Shown here one piece after another: positions 1 to 8,627 of a stretch of 64,000 bases of DNA. Both the position numbers and the translations under genes were made by a program. The DNA is from Parabacteroides sp. ZJ-118 (GTDB lineage Bacteria > Bacteroidota > Bacteroidia > Bacteroidales > Tannerellaceae). The stretch spans positions 1-64,000 of the forward strand of contig NZ_JAAKDT010000005.1 in assembly GCF_011038785.1 (NCBI RefSeq), read 5' to 3'. Each line of letters begins with the position of its first letter. Position 1 is the stretch's first letter. The notes below the pieces were generated by a model, which was not told where the DNA came from, did no database searches, and saw nothing but the letters and a program-made list of their open reading frames with translations.

Positions 1-44
1 TCACGGATATAGTAGAACCGCTGAAGCCCGCTGATGTCTAACAT
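1..44 (-). CDS. tnpB: IS66 accessory protein TnpB (Orf2), 5' end only
   Basis: An ATG at 44-42 overlaps the stop codon of the upstream accessory gene by 7 bases, the translational coupling typical of IS66. Only the first 14 residues are visible (MLDISGLQRFYYIR); they fit the start of IS66 Orf2 proteins. The function of Orf2 in transposition is not settled in the family. Confidence 0.65.
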   Translation of the reverse strand, partial: MLDISGLQRFYYIR

Positions 45-406
45 AGCACCTCCAGCTTCTCTACCAGCGATAGAAGCTTGCGGTAGCTTAGGCCCTTCTG
101 GAAAACATGTAACCCATTGGACATCCGGATATCCACCGTTATCCGGAGCGAGGAAGCCCCTGCCGGGACCACTTCCTCTACAGCCTCCTTTGACGAGGAT
201 ACGTCCGCCTCCCCGAGCTGTCCTTCCGGACGGCCGGTAACAGCCACTTCCTTTATACGATGACGGGTATCGCGGTACCATTTGTTGAACAAGTTCCAGG
301 ACACCTTGTTGCGGATGCAATATTCCTGGATGGTGATCTTCTGCGGAAGACCCTCCGCCTTGTAGCGAATGTAAAAGTTTTCAAAATCTTCGTTGCTGTA
401 ATACAT
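38..406 (-). CDS. tnpA: IS66 accessory protein TnpA-like (Orf1)
   Basis: A 122-residue protein whose N-terminal half reads as a helix-turn-helix (around residues 22-48, with ITIQEYCIRNKVSWNLF followed by KWYR), as in the small first protein of IS66 elements. The second half is variable and ends close to the stop that overlaps tnpB. Its position 70 bp inside the element end supports the assignment. The family role is an accessory one in transposition, probably DNA binding; the catalytic DDE protein is a separate gene not present here. Confidence 0.7.
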   Translation of the reverse strand: MYYSNEDFENFYIRYKAEGLPQKITIQEYCIRNKVSWNLFNKWYRDTRHRIKEVAVTGRPEGQLGEADVSSSKEAVEEVVPAGASSLRITVDIRMSNGLHVFQKGLSYRKLLSLVEKLEVLC

Positions 407-455
407 AATTTATCAAGATTAATGTTACAGCCGCGAATGTAGTCGGTTTTACTCA

Positions 456-475
456 GGCTGTGCTTGGACGCTTAC
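456..475 (-). repeat. Terminal inverted repeat of the IS66 element (predicted)
   Basis: Read on the minus strand from 475 the first bases are GTAAGCGTCC, matching the conserved start of IS66 inverted repeats. The partner repeat lies outside the window, so the exact length is a guess. Confidence 0.55.
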
Positions 476-499
476 TACCCTTTTTCGTACAAACGTACG

Positions 500-1231
500 T
501 TACTCCTCCTCTAAATCGTCTTCCTTCATATTGTGGAATACATTTTGAACGTCTTCGTCTTCCTCCAGCTTCTCGATAATCTTCTCGATAGTCTCACGCT
601 GTTCCGGAGTAACCTCCTTCAGATCGTTCGGGATGCGTACGAACTCACTGCTCAAGATCTCGAAACCATTCTCCTCCAAATATTTCTGGATCGCTGAATT
701 CTGCGCGAACTCACCATAAAGAACGATCTCGTCCTCGTCTTCCTCGACCTCGTCCACGCCGAAGTCGATCAACTCCAACTCCAGGTCTTCTAAAGAGAGA
801 TCCTCCTTTTTGGCGATATGGAATACGCATTTATGCTCGAACAAGAACTCCAAGCTACCGGATGTTCCCAAGGAGCCACCGTTCTTGTTGAAATAACTAC
901 GGACGTTGGCTACCGTACGGGTCGTATTATCCGTAGCGGTCTCAACGAAGATGGCGATACCGAAAGGACCATATCCCTCGTAGTTCATCTCCTTATAATC
1001 CGTGAATTCTTTCGATACGGCACGCTTAATGGCACGTTCTACGTTCTCCTTCGGCATATTCTCCTTTTTGGCGTTCTGCATCAACACACGTAAACGAGGA
1101 TTGTTCTCAGGCTCCGGGCCACCCTGTTTTGCCGCGATCGTGATTTCCTTACCTAACTTCGTGAATACGCGGGCCATATTGCCCCAACGCTTAAACTTTC
1201 TCGCTTTACGAAACTCAAACGCTCTTCCCAT
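500..1231 (-). CDS. yebC: YebC/PmpR family protein (TACO1 type)
   Basis: A 243-residue member of the YebC family. The conserved start (MGRAFEFRKARKFKRWGNM, then a KLGKEITIAA segment) and the block with NPRLRVLMQNAK and NMPKENVERAI near residues 45-70 are diagnostic. The acidic C-terminus and the length are normal. The family has been described both as a DNA-binding regulator and, more recently, as a ribosome-associated factor easing translation of proline-rich stretches, so a specific role cannot be read from sequence. It lies 40 bp downstream of pheT on the same strand and is probably co-transcribed with it. Confidence 0.93.
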   Translation of the reverse strand: MGRAFEFRKARKFKRWGNMARVFTKLGKEITIAAKQGGPEPENNPRLRVLMQNAKKENMPKENVERAIKRAVSKEFTDYKEMNYEGYGPFGIAIFVETATDNTTRTVANVRSYFNKNGGSLGTSGSLEFLFEHKCVFHIAKKEDLSLEDLELELIDFGVDEVEEDEDEIVLYGEFAQNSAIQKYLEENGFEILSSEFVRIPNDLKEVTPEQRETIEKIIEKLEEDEDVQNVFHNMKEDDLEEE

Positions 1232-1271
1232 ATGTTTATCAGTTTATCTTTGTTTGTATGTGATTAAATTC

Positions 1272-3737
1272 TTATCTCAACTGAGCACCTAGCTTTTGTT
1301 CCAGATTCGTCTGGATCTTCTTCATGATCGCGTCGATCTGCCTATCGTTCAAAGTCTTGCTCTCATCTTGCATGAAGAAGCTTACGGCATACGACTTCTT
1401 GCCCGCCGGAAGGTTCTTGCCCTCGTAAACGTCGAACAAAGATACCGCCTTCAATAACTTGCGATCGCTATCCCTGGCGATTCTCTCGACCTCGCCAAAC
1501 GGTACGCCCTTATCAAGCAACAATGCCAAGTCTCGTTTAACAGCCGGGAACTTGGATATCTCGGAGAAGGTTACTTTCGCCTTCTTGATCTCCTTCATCA
1601 ATTGTGTCCACGACAACTCAGCGTAATAAACCTCCGTATCGATATCCAACATCTTACAAAGTTTCTTGCTTACGATACCCATCGTACCCAACTGACGTCC
1701 GGAACCGGTCGTGATGCTTAAGCCCGAAGAATAGATATCATTCGCCAAGTTACCGAAAATAACCCGTTTCATATCCACGCCCAAGCGAACCAAGGTATTC
1801 TCTACGCAAGCCTTCAACTCATAAACGGAAGATTTCTCGTTCGGATGCGCCCAGTTGTTTTCCACCCGGTTGCCGGCTATCCAAATACCGAGACGGTAAT
1901 CCTCGCTGAATCGCGCCAAGGTCTCATCTTCCTTCTTGTTGTCCATGTCATAATCATAGCAATTGCCGAACTCATAGAAACGGACATTGCCATTCTTACG
2001 CCTCATGTTATACTCGATGTTCTCCAAGCCTCCGAATAACAAGGTCTGACGCATGCAGTTCAAATCCGCGCTCAACGGGTTCATCAACCTGACACAACGC
2101 GCTTCCGGATAAGTGGACAAGTCCGCATAATAAGCGGAACGCGTCAAGGAGTTGTTCATGACCTCATTGAAACCACAACCGCAAAGTTGCTCCGAGATCA
2201 AGTTCTGCAATTTCCAGCTACGATCCGTAGGAGTCCGATAACTTAAATTAGACTTCACGTTATCGCTGAACTCCACGTTATTATATCCGTAGATACGAAG
2301 GATGTCCTCGATCACGTCTACATCACGCCGCACATCGATACGATACACGGGAACGTGCAAAGTCAAGCCCTCGGCAGTCTCGGAAACGATCTCCATCTCA
2401 AGGCTTGCCAAGATACTTTTCACGGTCTCTACCGGGATCTCCTTACCGATCAACGCATTGATCTTCTGATACGCCAACTCGACCGTATACGGTTCCGCCA
2501 CGGTGGGATAAACATCCTGCACGGCCCCCGTGATCTTGCCTCCCGCCAACTCTTGGATCAACAAGGCGGCGCGTTTCAATACATACATCGTATTGTTCGG
2601 GTCCAAACCACGCTCGAAGCGGAAAGAAGCGTCCGTATTCAACCCGAAACGACGGGCGGTCTTACGAATCCACGTCGGATGGAAACAAGCGGATTCCAAG
2701 AATACGTCGGTAGTCTCCTCCGTCACGCCAGAATCCAAACCGCCGAACACACCACCGATACACATCGGCTCCTCGACATTACAAATCATCAAGTCTCGAT
2801 CGGTCAACGTACGCTCCACGCCATCCAAAGTAACGAATTTCGTACCAGCCTCAACCGCCTTGACGATCACTTTGTTCCCTTTGATCTTACCCGCGTCGAA
2901 AGAGTGCAAAGGTTGCCCCAACTCATGCAAGATAAAGTTCGTTACATCTACTACGTTATTGATTGGACGAAGACCGATCACACGCAAACGGTTTTGTAAC
3001 CACTCCGGACTTTCCTTCACCGTAACACCCTTGATCGTAACACCGGAATAACGGGAACAAGCCTCCGTATTCTCTACCACGACCTCTACGCCCGGTGTCG
3101 TCTCGTCGTCGATCTTGAAAGCGTCCACCGAAGGGCGTCTCAATTCCGCGGACTTGCCATTTTGCTTCAAATAGGCGGCCAAGTCACGGGCGACACCGAA
3201 ATGGGAAGTAGCGTCTACACGGTTCGGGGTGATGTCCACCTCCAACACATAGTCGCTCTCTACGTTATAGTAGTCTTTAGCTAACGTACCTACAACAGCG
3301 TCGGCGGGAAGTACGATAATACCGGTATGGTCTGTACCGATACCGATCTCATCCTCGGCGCAAATCATACCGTTGGACTCGACACCACGGATCTTGGATC
3401 GCTTGATAGTGACGCACTCATCTCCATCGTACAGTTTCGTGCCGTTCACGGCTACGACCACTTTTTGTCCGGCAGCCACGTTCGGGGCGCCGCATACGAT
3501 TTGTAAAGGAGTCTCACCACCCACATTTACGGTCGTGATATGTAAATGGTCAGAATTCGGGTGTTCCTCACAAGTTAACACTTCTCCGATAACCAGTCCC
3601 TCAAGTCCGCCCTTAATCGTTTGAACTTCCTCTACCCCACCGGTCTCCAAGCCAATAGAGGTAAGCGCCTCAGCCACTTCTTCTGGCTTCAGATCGAAAT
3701 CAAGATACTCTTTCAGCCAATTGTAAGATATATTCAT
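1272..3737 (-). CDS. pheT: Phenylalanyl-tRNA synthetase beta subunit
   Basis: This 821-residue protein has the standard PheT plan: N-terminal segment starting MNISYNWLKEYLDFDLKPEE, a tRNA-binding EMAP-like OB fold (about 40-150), the B3/B4 editing domain (about 210-400, with GVFGGLDSGVTEETTD), B5, the inactive catalytic-like core, and a C-terminal ferredoxin-fold anticodon domain (last ~95 residues, with FPAVKRDLALLLD). PheT pairs with PheS to charge tRNA-Phe; pheS is not adjacent. It leads the leftward pheT-yebC pair and has a well-formed promoter about 60 bp upstream. Confidence 0.97.
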   Translation of the reverse strand: MNISYNWLKEYLDFDLKPEEVAEALTSIGLETGGVEEVQTIKGGLEGLVIGEVLTCEEHPNSDHLHITTVNVGGETPLQIVCGAPNVAAGQKVVVAVNGTKLYDGDECVTIKRSKIRGVESNGMICAEDEIGIGTDHTGIIVLPADAVVGTLAKDYYNVESDYVLEVDITPNRVDATSHFGVARDLAAYLKQNGKSAELRRPSVDAFKIDDETTPGVEVVVENTEACSRYSGVTIKGVTVKESPEWLQNRLRVIGLRPINNVVDVTNFILHELGQPLHSFDAGKIKGNKVIVKAVEAGTKFVTLDGVERTLTDRDLMICNVEEPMCIGGVFGGLDSGVTEETTDVFLESACFHPTWIRKTARRFGLNTDASFRFERGLDPNNTMYVLKRAALLIQELAGGKITGAVQDVYPTVAEPYTVELAYQKINALIGKEIPVETVKSILASLEMEIVSETAEGLTLHVPVYRIDVRRDVDVIEDILRIYGYNNVEFSDNVKSNLSYRTPTDRSWKLQNLISEQLCGCGFNEVMNNSLTRSAYYADLSTYPEARCVRLMNPLSADLNCMRQTLLFGGLENIEYNMRRKNGNVRFYEFGNCYDYDMDNKKEDETLARFSEDYRLGIWIAGNRVENNWAHPNEKSSVYELKACVENTLVRLGVDMKRVIFGNLANDIYSSGLSITTGSGRQLGTMGIVSKKLCKMLDIDTEVYYAELSWTQLMKEIKKAKVTFSEISKFPAVKRDLALLLDKGVPFGEVERIARDSDRKLLKAVSLFDVYEGKNLPAGKKSYAVSFFMQDESKTLNDRQIDAIMKKIQTNLEQKLGAQLR

Positions 3738-3795
3738 CGCTATAAAATTTATTCCCTAAAGAGACGACCTCTAGTGATGCCGCCAAATTGACGGA

Positions 3796-3827
3796 CAAAA
3801 GTACGAATAATAATTCAAACGATACAA
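3796..3827 (-). promoter_or_regulatory. Bacteroidetes-type promoter of pheT-yebC
   Basis: On the minus strand TTG (3827-3825), a 21-base spacer, then TACTTTTG (3803-3796), fitting the Bacteroidetes primary sigma consensus TTG-N19-21-TAnnTTTG. It lies about 60 bases upstream of the pheT start codon. Confidence 0.7.
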
Positions 3828-4019
3828 AAAATCCGCATGAACTTCTACGAACTCTTCCGTCCGCCGCTCCGCCCGCCTTGCTACGGGAGATACGCTTACG
3901 TCTGTCGGACATATCTTCTTAATTTCTATCGCGAATTATAGATAATGAAGACCCATTTTACGATGAGTCGGAATAAAGATGTACCTTCGCGGGAGATTTT
4001 AACGTTACAACTACTTTTT

Positions 4020-4694
4020 ATGCGTATAGATATACTTACCATACTTCCCGAGATGATCGAGGGGATGATTAATTGCTCTATCGTCAAGAGGGCGCAAGAT
4101 AAGGGATTAGCGGAGATTCATTTACATAACCTACGGGATTACACCACTAATAAATGGCGGCGGGTGGATGACTATCCGTTTGGTGGCGAGGCCGGGATGG
4201 TGATGCAAATCGAACCGATAGACCGGGCGATCTCAGCGTTGAAAAACGAACGGGAATATGACGAGGTAATCTATACCTCACCGGATGGTGAGACTCTCAA
4301 CCAGTCCATGGCCAACAGCATGTCTTTACTGAATAATCTGATCATCCTCTGCGGACACTATAAAGGGATCGACTATCGTATCCGCGAGCATTTGATAACG
4401 AAAGAGATATCCGTAGGAGATTATGTCCTTACCGGAGGAGAACTGGCCGCCGCTATCATAACCGACGCCGTGGTACGCTTGATACCGGGAGCTATCGGCG
4501 ACGAGCAAAGCGCCCTCTCCGACTCCTTCCAAGATGACCTACTGGCTCCTCCCGTCTACACACGTCCGGCCGATTACAAAGGCTGGAAAGTACCCGAGGT
4601 ACTATTATCCGGACATCAACGCAAGATAGATGAATGGCGCTTGCGACAAGCGCAAGAACGCACGGCACGTCTCCGGCCGGATTTACTGGAATAG
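4020..4694 (+). CDS. trmD: tRNA (guanine37-N1)-methyltransferase
   Basis: Methylates G37 of tRNAs with S-adenosylmethionine and so helps keep the reading frame. The 224-residue protein starts [15 protein letters not shown], the canonical TrmD N-terminus; an in-frame ATG 75 bp upstream (3945) would add 25 unconserved residues and is rejected. The trefoil-knot SAM site is visible in [25 protein letters not shown] and the [12 protein letters not shown] segment. The C-terminal domain ends normally ([13 protein letters not shown]). It stands alone, divergent from pheT and convergent with the threonine dehydrogenase gene. Confidence 0.96.
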   Translation: MRIDILTILPEMIEGMINCSIVKRAQDKGLAEIHLHNLRDYTTNKWRRVDDYPFGGEAGMVMQIEPIDRAISALKNEREYDEVIYTSPDGETLNQSMANSMSLLNNLIILCGHYKGIDYRIREHLITKEISVGDYVLTGGELAAAIITDAVVRLIPGAIGDEQSALSDSFQDDLLAPPVYTRPADYKGWKVPEVLLSGHQRKIDEWRLRQAQERTARLRPDLLE

Positions 4695-4712
4695 CGGCGT
4701 CATAAAAACAAG

Positions 4713-4744
4713 GCCGGGGGATCATCCCCAGACGATACCCCGGC
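4713..4744. terminator. Hairpin between convergent trmD and tdh
   Basis: GCCGGGG (4713-4719) pairs with CCCCGGC (4738-4744), and a smaller GGGGATCATCCCC hairpin is nested in the loop. Flanking ACAAG/CTTGT bases can extend the stem. It sits 19 bp past trmD and about 40 bp before the end of the leftward gene, where a bidirectional terminator would be expected; a long T tract is lacking. Confidence 0.5.
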
Positions 4745-4786
4745 GGCTTCCCTTGTCCACAAACAATCAGGGCTGCGACATCACTC

Positions 4787-5740
4787 TTATTTATTGAAAC
4801 GTTCTTTCAGCTTAGCTAACATGTCTTTTGTCATGGCATCCAAATCATACTCCGGCTTCCAGCCCCACTCCTGGCGGGCGCAAGTGTCATCCAAGGAGTT
4901 CGGCCATGACTCGGCGATAGCCTGACGCAACGGATCTACCTCATACTCCATTTGGAAGTCCGGCATATATTTCCTGATATTATTAAAGATGATCTCCGGA
5001 TCGAAACTCATCGAGGCGATGTTGAAAGAGTTGCGATGAACGAACTTCGTAGAATCCGCCTCCATGATCTCGATAGCGGCACGCAAGCCGTCCGGCATGT
5101 ACATCATATCCATGAAAGTACCGGCCGCGATCGGGCAAACGAATTTCTCGCCCTTAGCGGCAGAATAGTAAATATCGACCGCATAATCCGTCGTGCCACC
5201 ACCCGGAGGTGTTACGTAAGAGATCAATCCGGGGAAACGAACCGAGCGAGTGTCCACGCCGAAACGGATATTATAATAATCACTTAACAACTCTCCGGAT
5301 ACCTTCGTCACGCCGTACATCGTACGAGGATTACGGATCGTATCTTGAGGCGTCTTGTCTTTCGGGGTATTGTTACCAAAAACGCCAATAGAACTCGGAG
5401 TAAATACAGCGCAGTGCATCTCGCGAGCCACCTCAAGCACATTGAACAGCCCTCCCATTCCGATCTTCCACGCCAACTGGGGTTTAGCCTCCGCTACAGC
5501 CGACAAAAGAGCAGCCAAGTTGTAGATCGTATCGATATTATATTTTGATACCGTCTCAGCGATCTGCTGCTCGTTCGTGATATCCACGATAGCGGAAGGT
5601 CCCGACTCTAGTAACTCGCCTTTAGGTTCCGCGCCCGGGATATAACCCGCTACTATGTTCCCACCGTATATACTTCTTAATTTCATGGTTAACTCTGATC
5701 CGATCTGACCGGTAGAACCAATTACCAATACATTCTTCAT
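4787..5740 (-). CDS. tdh: L-threonine 3-dehydrogenase, short-chain (epimerase-like) type
   Basis: A 317-residue extended short-chain dehydrogenase. The NAD-binding motif GSTGQIG is at residues 8-14 and the catalytic pair Y142/K146 lies in MYGVTKVSGE, with serine at 116-117. This fold catalyses NAD-dependent oxidation of threonine to 2-amino-3-ketobutyrate in bacteria lacking the zinc-type Tdh. By sequence alone it could be another sugar epimerase-like enzyme, but the divergent neighbour is 2-amino-3-ketobutyrate CoA ligase, the next enzyme of threonine breakdown, which makes the assignment firm. The segment TPPGGGTTDYAVDIYY is typical of this subgroup. Confidence 0.9.
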   Translation of the reverse strand: MKNVLVIGSTGQIGSELTMKLRSIYGGNIVAGYIPGAEPKGELLESGPSAIVDITNEQQIAETVSKYNIDTIYNLAALLSAVAEAKPQLAWKIGMGGLFNVLEVAREMHCAVFTPSSIGVFGNNTPKDKTPQDTIRNPRTMYGVTKVSGELLSDYYNIRFGVDTRSVRFPGLISYVTPPGGGTTDYAVDIYYSAAKGEKFVCPIAAGTFMDMMYMPDGLRAAIEIMEADSTKFVHRNSFNIASMSFDPEIIFNNIRKYMPDFQMEYEVDPLRQAIAESWPNSLDDTCARQEWGWKPEYDLDAMTKDMLAKLKERFNK

Positions 5741-5773
5741 CGCGTTTAATGAGATTTAAGTTTTTTCTGTCGG

Positions 5774-5781
5774 CAAAGGTA
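5774..5781 (-). promoter_or_regulatory. Predicted -7 box upstream of tdh
   Basis: TACCTTTG on the minus strand, 34 bases upstream of the tdh start codon; it matches TAnnTTTG. No clear TTG lies at the usual distance. Confidence 0.45.
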
Positions 5782-5917
5782 TGGAGAATAAAATAGTTTC
5801 GGCATGAATTTCTTATTTTTTAGTATTAAAATTCAAAAAAAAAACAGACCTTTGTCTGTCGCTTTGACAACGAAGCTACTACTCATATCTGAATACTAAT
5901 AAAAAAACGAGGTTTTT

Positions 5918-7108
5918 ATGTACGGAAAACTTAAAGAATTCTTGACAAATGAACTTGAAGGCATCAAAGCCGCAGGTTTATACAAGAACGAGCGTATCAT
6001 TACTACGCCGCAGAGAGCCGACATCAAAGTAAATGCCGGAAGTGATGTTTTAAACTTCTGCGCCAACAACTATCTTGGTCTGTCCGATAACCAACGACTG
6101 ATCAAGGCCGCGAAAGAAGCCATGGATACACACGGTTATGGCATGTCGTCCGTTCGTTTCATCTGTGGAACGCAGGATTTGCACAAGCAATTGGAGGCAG
6201 CCATCTCCGACTATTTCAAGACTGAAGACACGATCCTTTACGCCGCCTGTTTCGACGCTAACGGCGGTTTGTTCGAGCCGTTGTTTGGCGAGGAAGACGC
6301 TATCATCTCGGATGCCTTGAACCACGCCTCTATTATCGACGGCGTTCGTTTATGCAAGGCAAAACGTTATCGCTACGCTAACGCCGACATGGCGGACTTG
6401 GAGCGTTGCCTACAAGAGGCGCAAGCTCAACGTCACCGTATCATCGCCACGGACGGCGTGTTCTCCATGGACGGCAATGTCGCTCCGATGGACAAGATTT
6501 GCGAGCTTGCCGAGAAATATGACGCATTGGTTATGGTGGACGAGTCTCACTCTGCCGGTGTCGTAGGACCGACCGGTCGTGGCGTAGCCGAGCAGTTTGA
6601 TGTTTACGGACGTATAGATGTCTTCACGGGTACGCTGGGTAAGGCATTCGGTGGTGCCATGGGTGGCTTCACGACTGGAAAGAAGGAGATTATCGATATG
6701 TTACGCCAGCGTTCTCGCCCCTACTTGTTCTCTAACTCCGTGGCTCCGGCCATTGTAGGCGCAAGCTTGGAAATGTTCAAGATGTTGAAGGAGAGCGACA
6801 CTTTACATACGAAATTAATGAACAACGTAAGTTACTTCCGTGACAAGATGCTGGCAGCCGGTTTCGATATCAAGCCGACTCAGTCCGCGATTTGTGCCGT
6901 TATGTTGTACGACGCTAAGTTGTCTCAAGATTTCGCCGCTAAGATGCAGGAAGAGGGTATTTACGTAACCGGTTTCTATTACCCGGTAGTACCGAAGGGA
7001 CAAGCCCGTATCCGCGTACAATTGTCCGCCGGCCACGAGACTGAGCATCTGGACAAGGCTATCGCCGCATTTATCAAGGTAGGAAAAGAGCTGGGCGTTA
7101 TCAAATAA
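5918..7108 (+). CDS. kbl: 2-amino-3-ketobutyrate CoA ligase (glycine C-acetyltransferase)
   Basis: A 396-residue alpha-oxoamine synthase of the PLP-dependent fold type I. It cleaves 2-amino-3-ketobutyrate with CoA to glycine and acetyl-CoA. Visible marks are the start region with FCANNYLGLSDN, the aspartate of MVDESHSAGVVGPTGRG, and the PLP lysine at about residue 242 in FTGTLGKAFGGAMGGF. Length and motifs match Kbl rather than the related BioF or serine palmitoyltransferase, and the divergent tdh gene confirms the pathway. It is followed by a strong terminator, so it is probably monocistronic. Confidence 0.94.
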   Translation: MYGKLKEFLTNELEGIKAAGLYKNERIITTPQRADIKVNAGSDVLNFCANNYLGLSDNQRLIKAAKEAMDTHGYGMSSVRFICGTQDLHKQLEAAISDYFKTEDTILYAACFDANGGLFEPLFGEEDAIISDALNHASIIDGVRLCKAKRYRYANADMADLERCLQEAQAQRHRIIATDGVFSMDGNVAPMDKICELAEKYDALVMVDESHSAGVVGPTGRGVAEQFDVYGRIDVFTGTLGKAFGGAMGGFTTGKKEIIDMLRQRSRPYLFSNSVAPAIVGASLEMFKMLKESDTLHTKLMNNVSYFRDKMLAAGFDIKPTQSAICAVMLYDAKLSQDFAAKMQEEGIYVTGFYYPVVPKGQARIRVQLSAGHETEHLDKAIAAFIKVGKELGVIK

Positions 7109-7133
7109 CACCTCTCTCATTCACCATACAAGG

Positions 7134-7169
7134 CCACATCCGGGTAAGATGATCCGGATGTGGTTTTTT
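7134..7169 (+). terminator. Rho-independent terminator of kbl
   Basis: CCACATCCGG (7134-7143) and CCGGATGTGG (7154-7163) form a perfect 10-bp stem with a 10-base loop, followed at once by six T residues (7164-7169). Confidence 0.92.
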
Positions 7170-7186
7170 AATCACCAAGAACAATC

Positions 7187-8032
7187 ATGCAACTCAGTAA
7201 TTACCATAGTCATTGTACTTTTTGTGATGGGAGAAGCATTCCGGAGGATTTCGTGAGATTCGCCATAACACACGGGTTCCGTGCGTACGGTTTTTCCTCC
7301 CACTCACCGCTTCCGTTCGAGACCTTCTGGAATATGTCTAAAGACGATATGCCAGAGTATCTGCAAGAGATAAAACGACTGAAACAAAAATACAGCGATC
7401 AACTGGAGATATATGCCGGTCTGGAGATTGATTATCTGGACCAGACCTATAATGCCTCAATCCCCTATTTCCAAGAGTTGCCTTTGGACTACCGGATCGG
7501 TTCCATCCATTTCCTGCCCGTATCAGAACATCTGGTCGAAGAGAACATGGTCTGTATAGACGGCTCATTCAGGGAATACGCCCACTCTGTGGAACGTCAT
7601 TTCGAGGGAGATATCCGGTTGCTTGTCAAGCGTTATTTCGATACCACGATGAAAATGATAGAGGCCGGAGGCATTGATATCGTCGGGCATATGGACAAGA
7701 TCTATATGAACGGACAGAAATACGAAATCTTCAATTTTGAGGAGGATTGGTATCGGAAGCCTTTTGAGGCTTGTCTGGATCTGGTTAAGGAGAAAGGATT
7801 GATGGTCGAGGTCAACACTAAGAACTGGACCAAGAAAAAAGAGCTTTATCCCCGTACGGAATATCTCTCACGGATGCGGGAAATGAATATCCCTGTCTTG
7901 GTGAACTCCGATTGCCATTATCCGGATTTGGTGAACGACGGTCGCGGGGAGGCTTTTGAGCTGCTAAAGCAGGCTGGCTTCAAGTCTACCCGCGAGCTTG
8001 TGAAAGGCGAATGGCAGGATATCGCCCTCTAG
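7187..8032 (+). CDS. Histidinol-phosphatase of the PHP family (HisJ/HisK type)
   Basis: A 281-residue PHP-domain phosphoesterase. Metal ligands are visible in NYHSHCTFCDG (residues 5-15), SSHSPLPFE, the GLEIDYL segment, IGSIHFLP, DIVGHMDK and the C-terminal NSDCHYPDLV. The order and length match histidinol-phosphate phosphatases of the trinuclear PHP type, which perform the penultimate step of histidine synthesis. No other his genes are nearby, so a different small phosphate ester as substrate is possible. It starts 18 bp after the kbl terminator and its stop overlaps the end of the convergent adenosyltransferase gene by 4 bases. Confidence 0.8.
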   Translation: MQLSNYHSHCTFCDGRSIPEDFVRFAITHGFRAYGFSSHSPLPFETFWNMSKDDMPEYLQEIKRLKQKYSDQLEIYAGLEIDYLDQTYNASIPYFQELPLDYRIGSIHFLPVSEHLVEENMVCIDGSFREYAHSVERHFEGDIRLLVKRYFDTTMKMIEAGGIDIVGHMDKIYMNGQKYEIFNFEEDWYRKPFEACLDLVKEKGLMVEVNTKNWTKKKELYPRTEYLSRMREMNIPVLVNSDCHYPDLVNDGRGEAFELLKQAGFKSTRELVKGEWQDIAL

Positions 8033-8601
8033 GGTTTCTTTTCCCGCTTGTACAAGAAGGATTGCCAACGTTCCTCGGCGTTCCCTTGATGAAACAGGTC
8101 ATAACGTGCCATCGTAAAGAACAGATCCGATAAACGGTTCACAAACGCCATGATGCCGGCAGGAACCGGGTCTTTCCGATTCAATGTCCACAAACGGCGT
8201 TCGGCCCTACGGGTTATCGTGCGGGCCAATTGGAGGTGGGCCGATACAGGTGTGCCCCCCGGAAGAATAAAATATCCGTTATCCTCCATTTGGTCGGATA
8301 GATCATCTATACGGGACTCACAAAAGAGGACCAAATCATCAGGGAGCGGGTTCGGATTCTTATCACGGATCGCCGAGGGTGTCGCCACATGAGACATCAC
8401 GGTCATCATCTCCCGCTGTATCCTGCCCAACAACTCCTGCCATGCATGATCGGGAGGCAGCAACGTGCGGACAACGCCGATCTCGGCGTTCAACTCATCC
8501 AACGTCCCATTCGCCTCGATACGGATATCATCCTTATTGACACGCTCACCGCCATGTAAGCTGGTTTTTCCTTTATCTCCTCCGCGAGTATATATTCTCA
8601 T
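8029..8601 (-). CDS. ATP:cob(I)alamin adenosyltransferase, PduO type
   Basis: This 190-residue protein makes adenosylcobalamin from cob(I)alamin and ATP. The ATP-binding start TRGGDKGKTSL (residues 5-15), the central FILPGGTPVSAHLQLART, and RRAERR with NRLSDLFF are the family signatures; the length fits a single-domain PduO enzyme. It follows dnaJ by 26 bp on the same strand and may be read through from grpE-dnaJ. No cobalamin-dependent enzyme is in the window, so it probably serves the general coenzyme pool. Confidence 0.92.
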   Translation of the reverse strand: MRIYTRGGDKGKTSLHGGERVNKDDIRIEANGTLDELNAEIGVVRTLLPPDHAWQELLGRIQREMMTVMSHVATPSAIRDKNPNPLPDDLVLFCESRIDDLSDQMEDNGYFILPGGTPVSAHLQLARTITRRAERRLWTLNRKDPVPAGIMAFVNRLSDLFFTMARYDLFHQGNAEERWQSFLYKREKKP

Positions 8602-8627
8602 AGGAAATTCATTTTATGACGTGTGCG

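Larger units (their letters stand above)
1..475 (-). mobile_element. IS66-family insertion sequence, partial (runs off the window start)
   Basis: The element holds the IS66 accessory gene (38-406) overlapping the start of a second accessory gene (1-44), both leftward. Its outer end appears to be at 475: read leftward from there the sequence begins GTAAGCG, the usual first bases of IS66 inverted repeats. The transposase gene (tnpC) would lie beyond the window. The end lies 25 bp past the yebC stop codon, so the insertion sits in the intergenic space and should not damage yebC. IS66 elements usually make an 8-bp target duplication; the bases at 476-483 would be one copy, but the other lies outside the window. 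Confidence 0.75.

Noticed and set aside
3700-3912. 70-residue open frame upstream of pheT
   Set aside because: It runs across the pheT start and promoter, and its basic composition matches nothing; a shadow frame.
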